This document shows, piece by piece, positions 4,669 to 5,366 of a stretch of 5,366 bases of DNA. Every line of letters starts with the position of its first letter. Position 1 is the stretch's first letter. The position numbers and the translations under genes were made by a program. The notes under the pieces were generated by a model. The model was given only the letters and a program-made list of their open reading frames with translations. It did no database searches and was not told the origin of the DNA. The stretch spans positions 1 through 5,366 of the forward strand of contig JBJKSJ010000124.1 in assembly GCA_046704085.1 (NCBI GenBank), given 5' to 3'. The DNA comes from DATBHW01 sp046704085. Its GTDB lineage: Bacteria > Chloroflexota > Ktedonobacteria > Ktedonobacterales > DATBGS01.

Positions 4669-5366
4669 ATGAACACCAGCAAGACCCTGAATACCACCGC
4701 CTATGCAGACTACCTGGAGCGTATCCATTTCTCGGCCCCGTCCGGGCCGGATGCGCTGGAGCCGTCGCTGGCAAAGCTGCAATCCTTGCATACGGCCCAT
4801 CTGCTGGCGGTTCCGTTCGAGAACCTTTCCATTCACTACGGGCAGCCCATCGTCCTGCAAGAAGCGGCGCTCTTCGACAAGATCGTCCGCCGACGCCGGG
4901 GCGGCTTCTGCTATGAACTGAACGGCCTCTTCGCGTGGCTGCTGCGCGGGCTGGGCTTCCAGGTGACGCTGCTCTCCGCTGGCGTGGCGCGCGCAGAGGG
5001 CGGCTTCGGCCCGGAGTTCGACCACCTGACGCTCCTGGTTCACCAACTTGCTGGCGCCGATTGGCTGGCCGATGTCGGCTTTGGCGACTCCTTCCGGCAG
5101 CCGCTGCGCTTTGAAGAAGCGTTGGAGCAGGACGGCGCCGATGGCCGCCGGTATCGCCTGCTGCGGGCGGCTGAGGGGCGCGACTCCTGGGTGATGCAGC
5201 AGTTCAAGGATGGGGAGTGGAGATCGCAGCATCGCTTCACCCTTCAGCCTCACGCCCTGACCGACTTTGCCGAGATGTGCCACTATCACCAGACCTCCCC
5301 TGCCTCGCATTTCCCGCAGCAGCCCGTCTGCTCGCTCGGCACGCCTGAGGGGGGCGTCACCCACAG
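4669..5366 (+). CDS. nat: Arylamine N-acetyltransferase (NAT), C-terminus beyond the window
   Basis: The 232 codons present match the NAT family, cytosolic enzymes that move the acetyl group of acetyl-CoA, through a cysteine thioester, to arylamines, hydrazines or related natural substrates. The catalytic triad is complete: Cys81 in RRGGFCYELNGLF, His119 in FDHLTLLV and Asp135 in ADVGFGDSF. The 38-residue Cys-His and 16-residue His-Asp spacings are close to those of characterised NATs. The N-terminal helical part shows YLERI (15-19) and the typical HLLAVPFENLSIHYG (44-58). Bacterial NATs usually have roughly 260-290 residues, so the last several dozen residues of the lid domain are missing only because the window ends. 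The ATG at 4669 gives a ten-residue lead before the conserved N-terminus, with AAGGA 11 nt upstream. The gene has its own promoter and a palindromic operator, so it is probably regulated separately from the genes before it. The natural substrate is not predictable; some NATs act in amide formation in secondary metabolism. Confidence 0.93.
   Translation, partial: MNTSKTLNTTAYADYLERIHFSAPSGPDALEPSLAKLQSLHTAHLLAVPFENLSIHYGQPIVLQEAALFDKIVRRRRGGFCYELNGLFAWLLRGLGFQVTLLSAGVARAEGGFGPEFDHLTLLVHQLAGADWLADVGFGDSFRQPLRFEEALEQDGADGRRYRLLRAAEGRDSWVMQQFKDGEWRSQHRFTLQPHALTDFAEMCHYHQTSPASHFPQQPVCSLGTPEGGVTH

Noticed and set aside
4624..5364. 246-codon minus-strand open frame opposite the acetyltransferase gene
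   Set aside because: It is antisense to a gene with an intact NAT catalytic triad and promoter, so it is a compositional shadow.

Overview
The window comes from a GC-rich bacterial chromosome. It most resembles a Ktedonobacteria-like member of Chloroflexota, judging from GC-rich coding, several tandem TPR-only genes, extended -10 promoters and many short palindromic repeats between genes. That placement is an impression from style, not from a marker gene, and should be treated as tentative.

Layout from left to right: (1) The first 86 codons of a response-regulator receiver domain run off the left edge on the minus strand. Its promoter at 467-494 has a perfect TTGACA and an extended -10, and implies a leader of about 200 nt. 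(2) A divergent intergenic region (259-612) also carries the plus-strand promoter for the first TPR gene. (3) Three consecutive plus-strand genes encode proteins made almost wholly of tetratricopeptide repeats: 249 aa with 7 repeats, 366 aa with 9 repeats plus a cap helix, and about 405 aa with 11 repeats. The 34-residue register is unbroken in the first two and over the first nine repeats of the third. The first two genes share an almost identical promoter block (CTCTGATATACT, then AGGGCA). (4) The gaps between the TPR genes hold palindromic elements. One is a REP-doublet/REPIN-like structure at 1367-1478. The other, at 2691-2846, is a cluster with a stop-codon hairpin, two tandem GGCGAATNAATTCGCC palindromes and a long branched stem. 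(5) A small, AT-richer gene (4229-4519) encodes a stand-alone GIY-YIG-type nuclease domain and has a hairpin at its stop codon. (6) The 5' part of an arylamine N-acetyltransferase gene, with intact Cys-His-Asp triad, runs off the right edge behind a promoter that carries a perfect 16-bp palindrome as a likely operator.

How the genes work together: the TPR proteins have no signal peptide, membrane segment or enzymatic domain, so they are probably cytoplasmic protein-binding scaffolds. The receiver-domain gene is transcribed away from them, and a shared signalling role is only a possibility. The GIY-YIG gene and the acetyltransferase look like independent units. I see no convincing new defence or mobile system. 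The most unusual content is the graded 7/9/11 TPR paralogue series together with the two families of palindromic elements between them.
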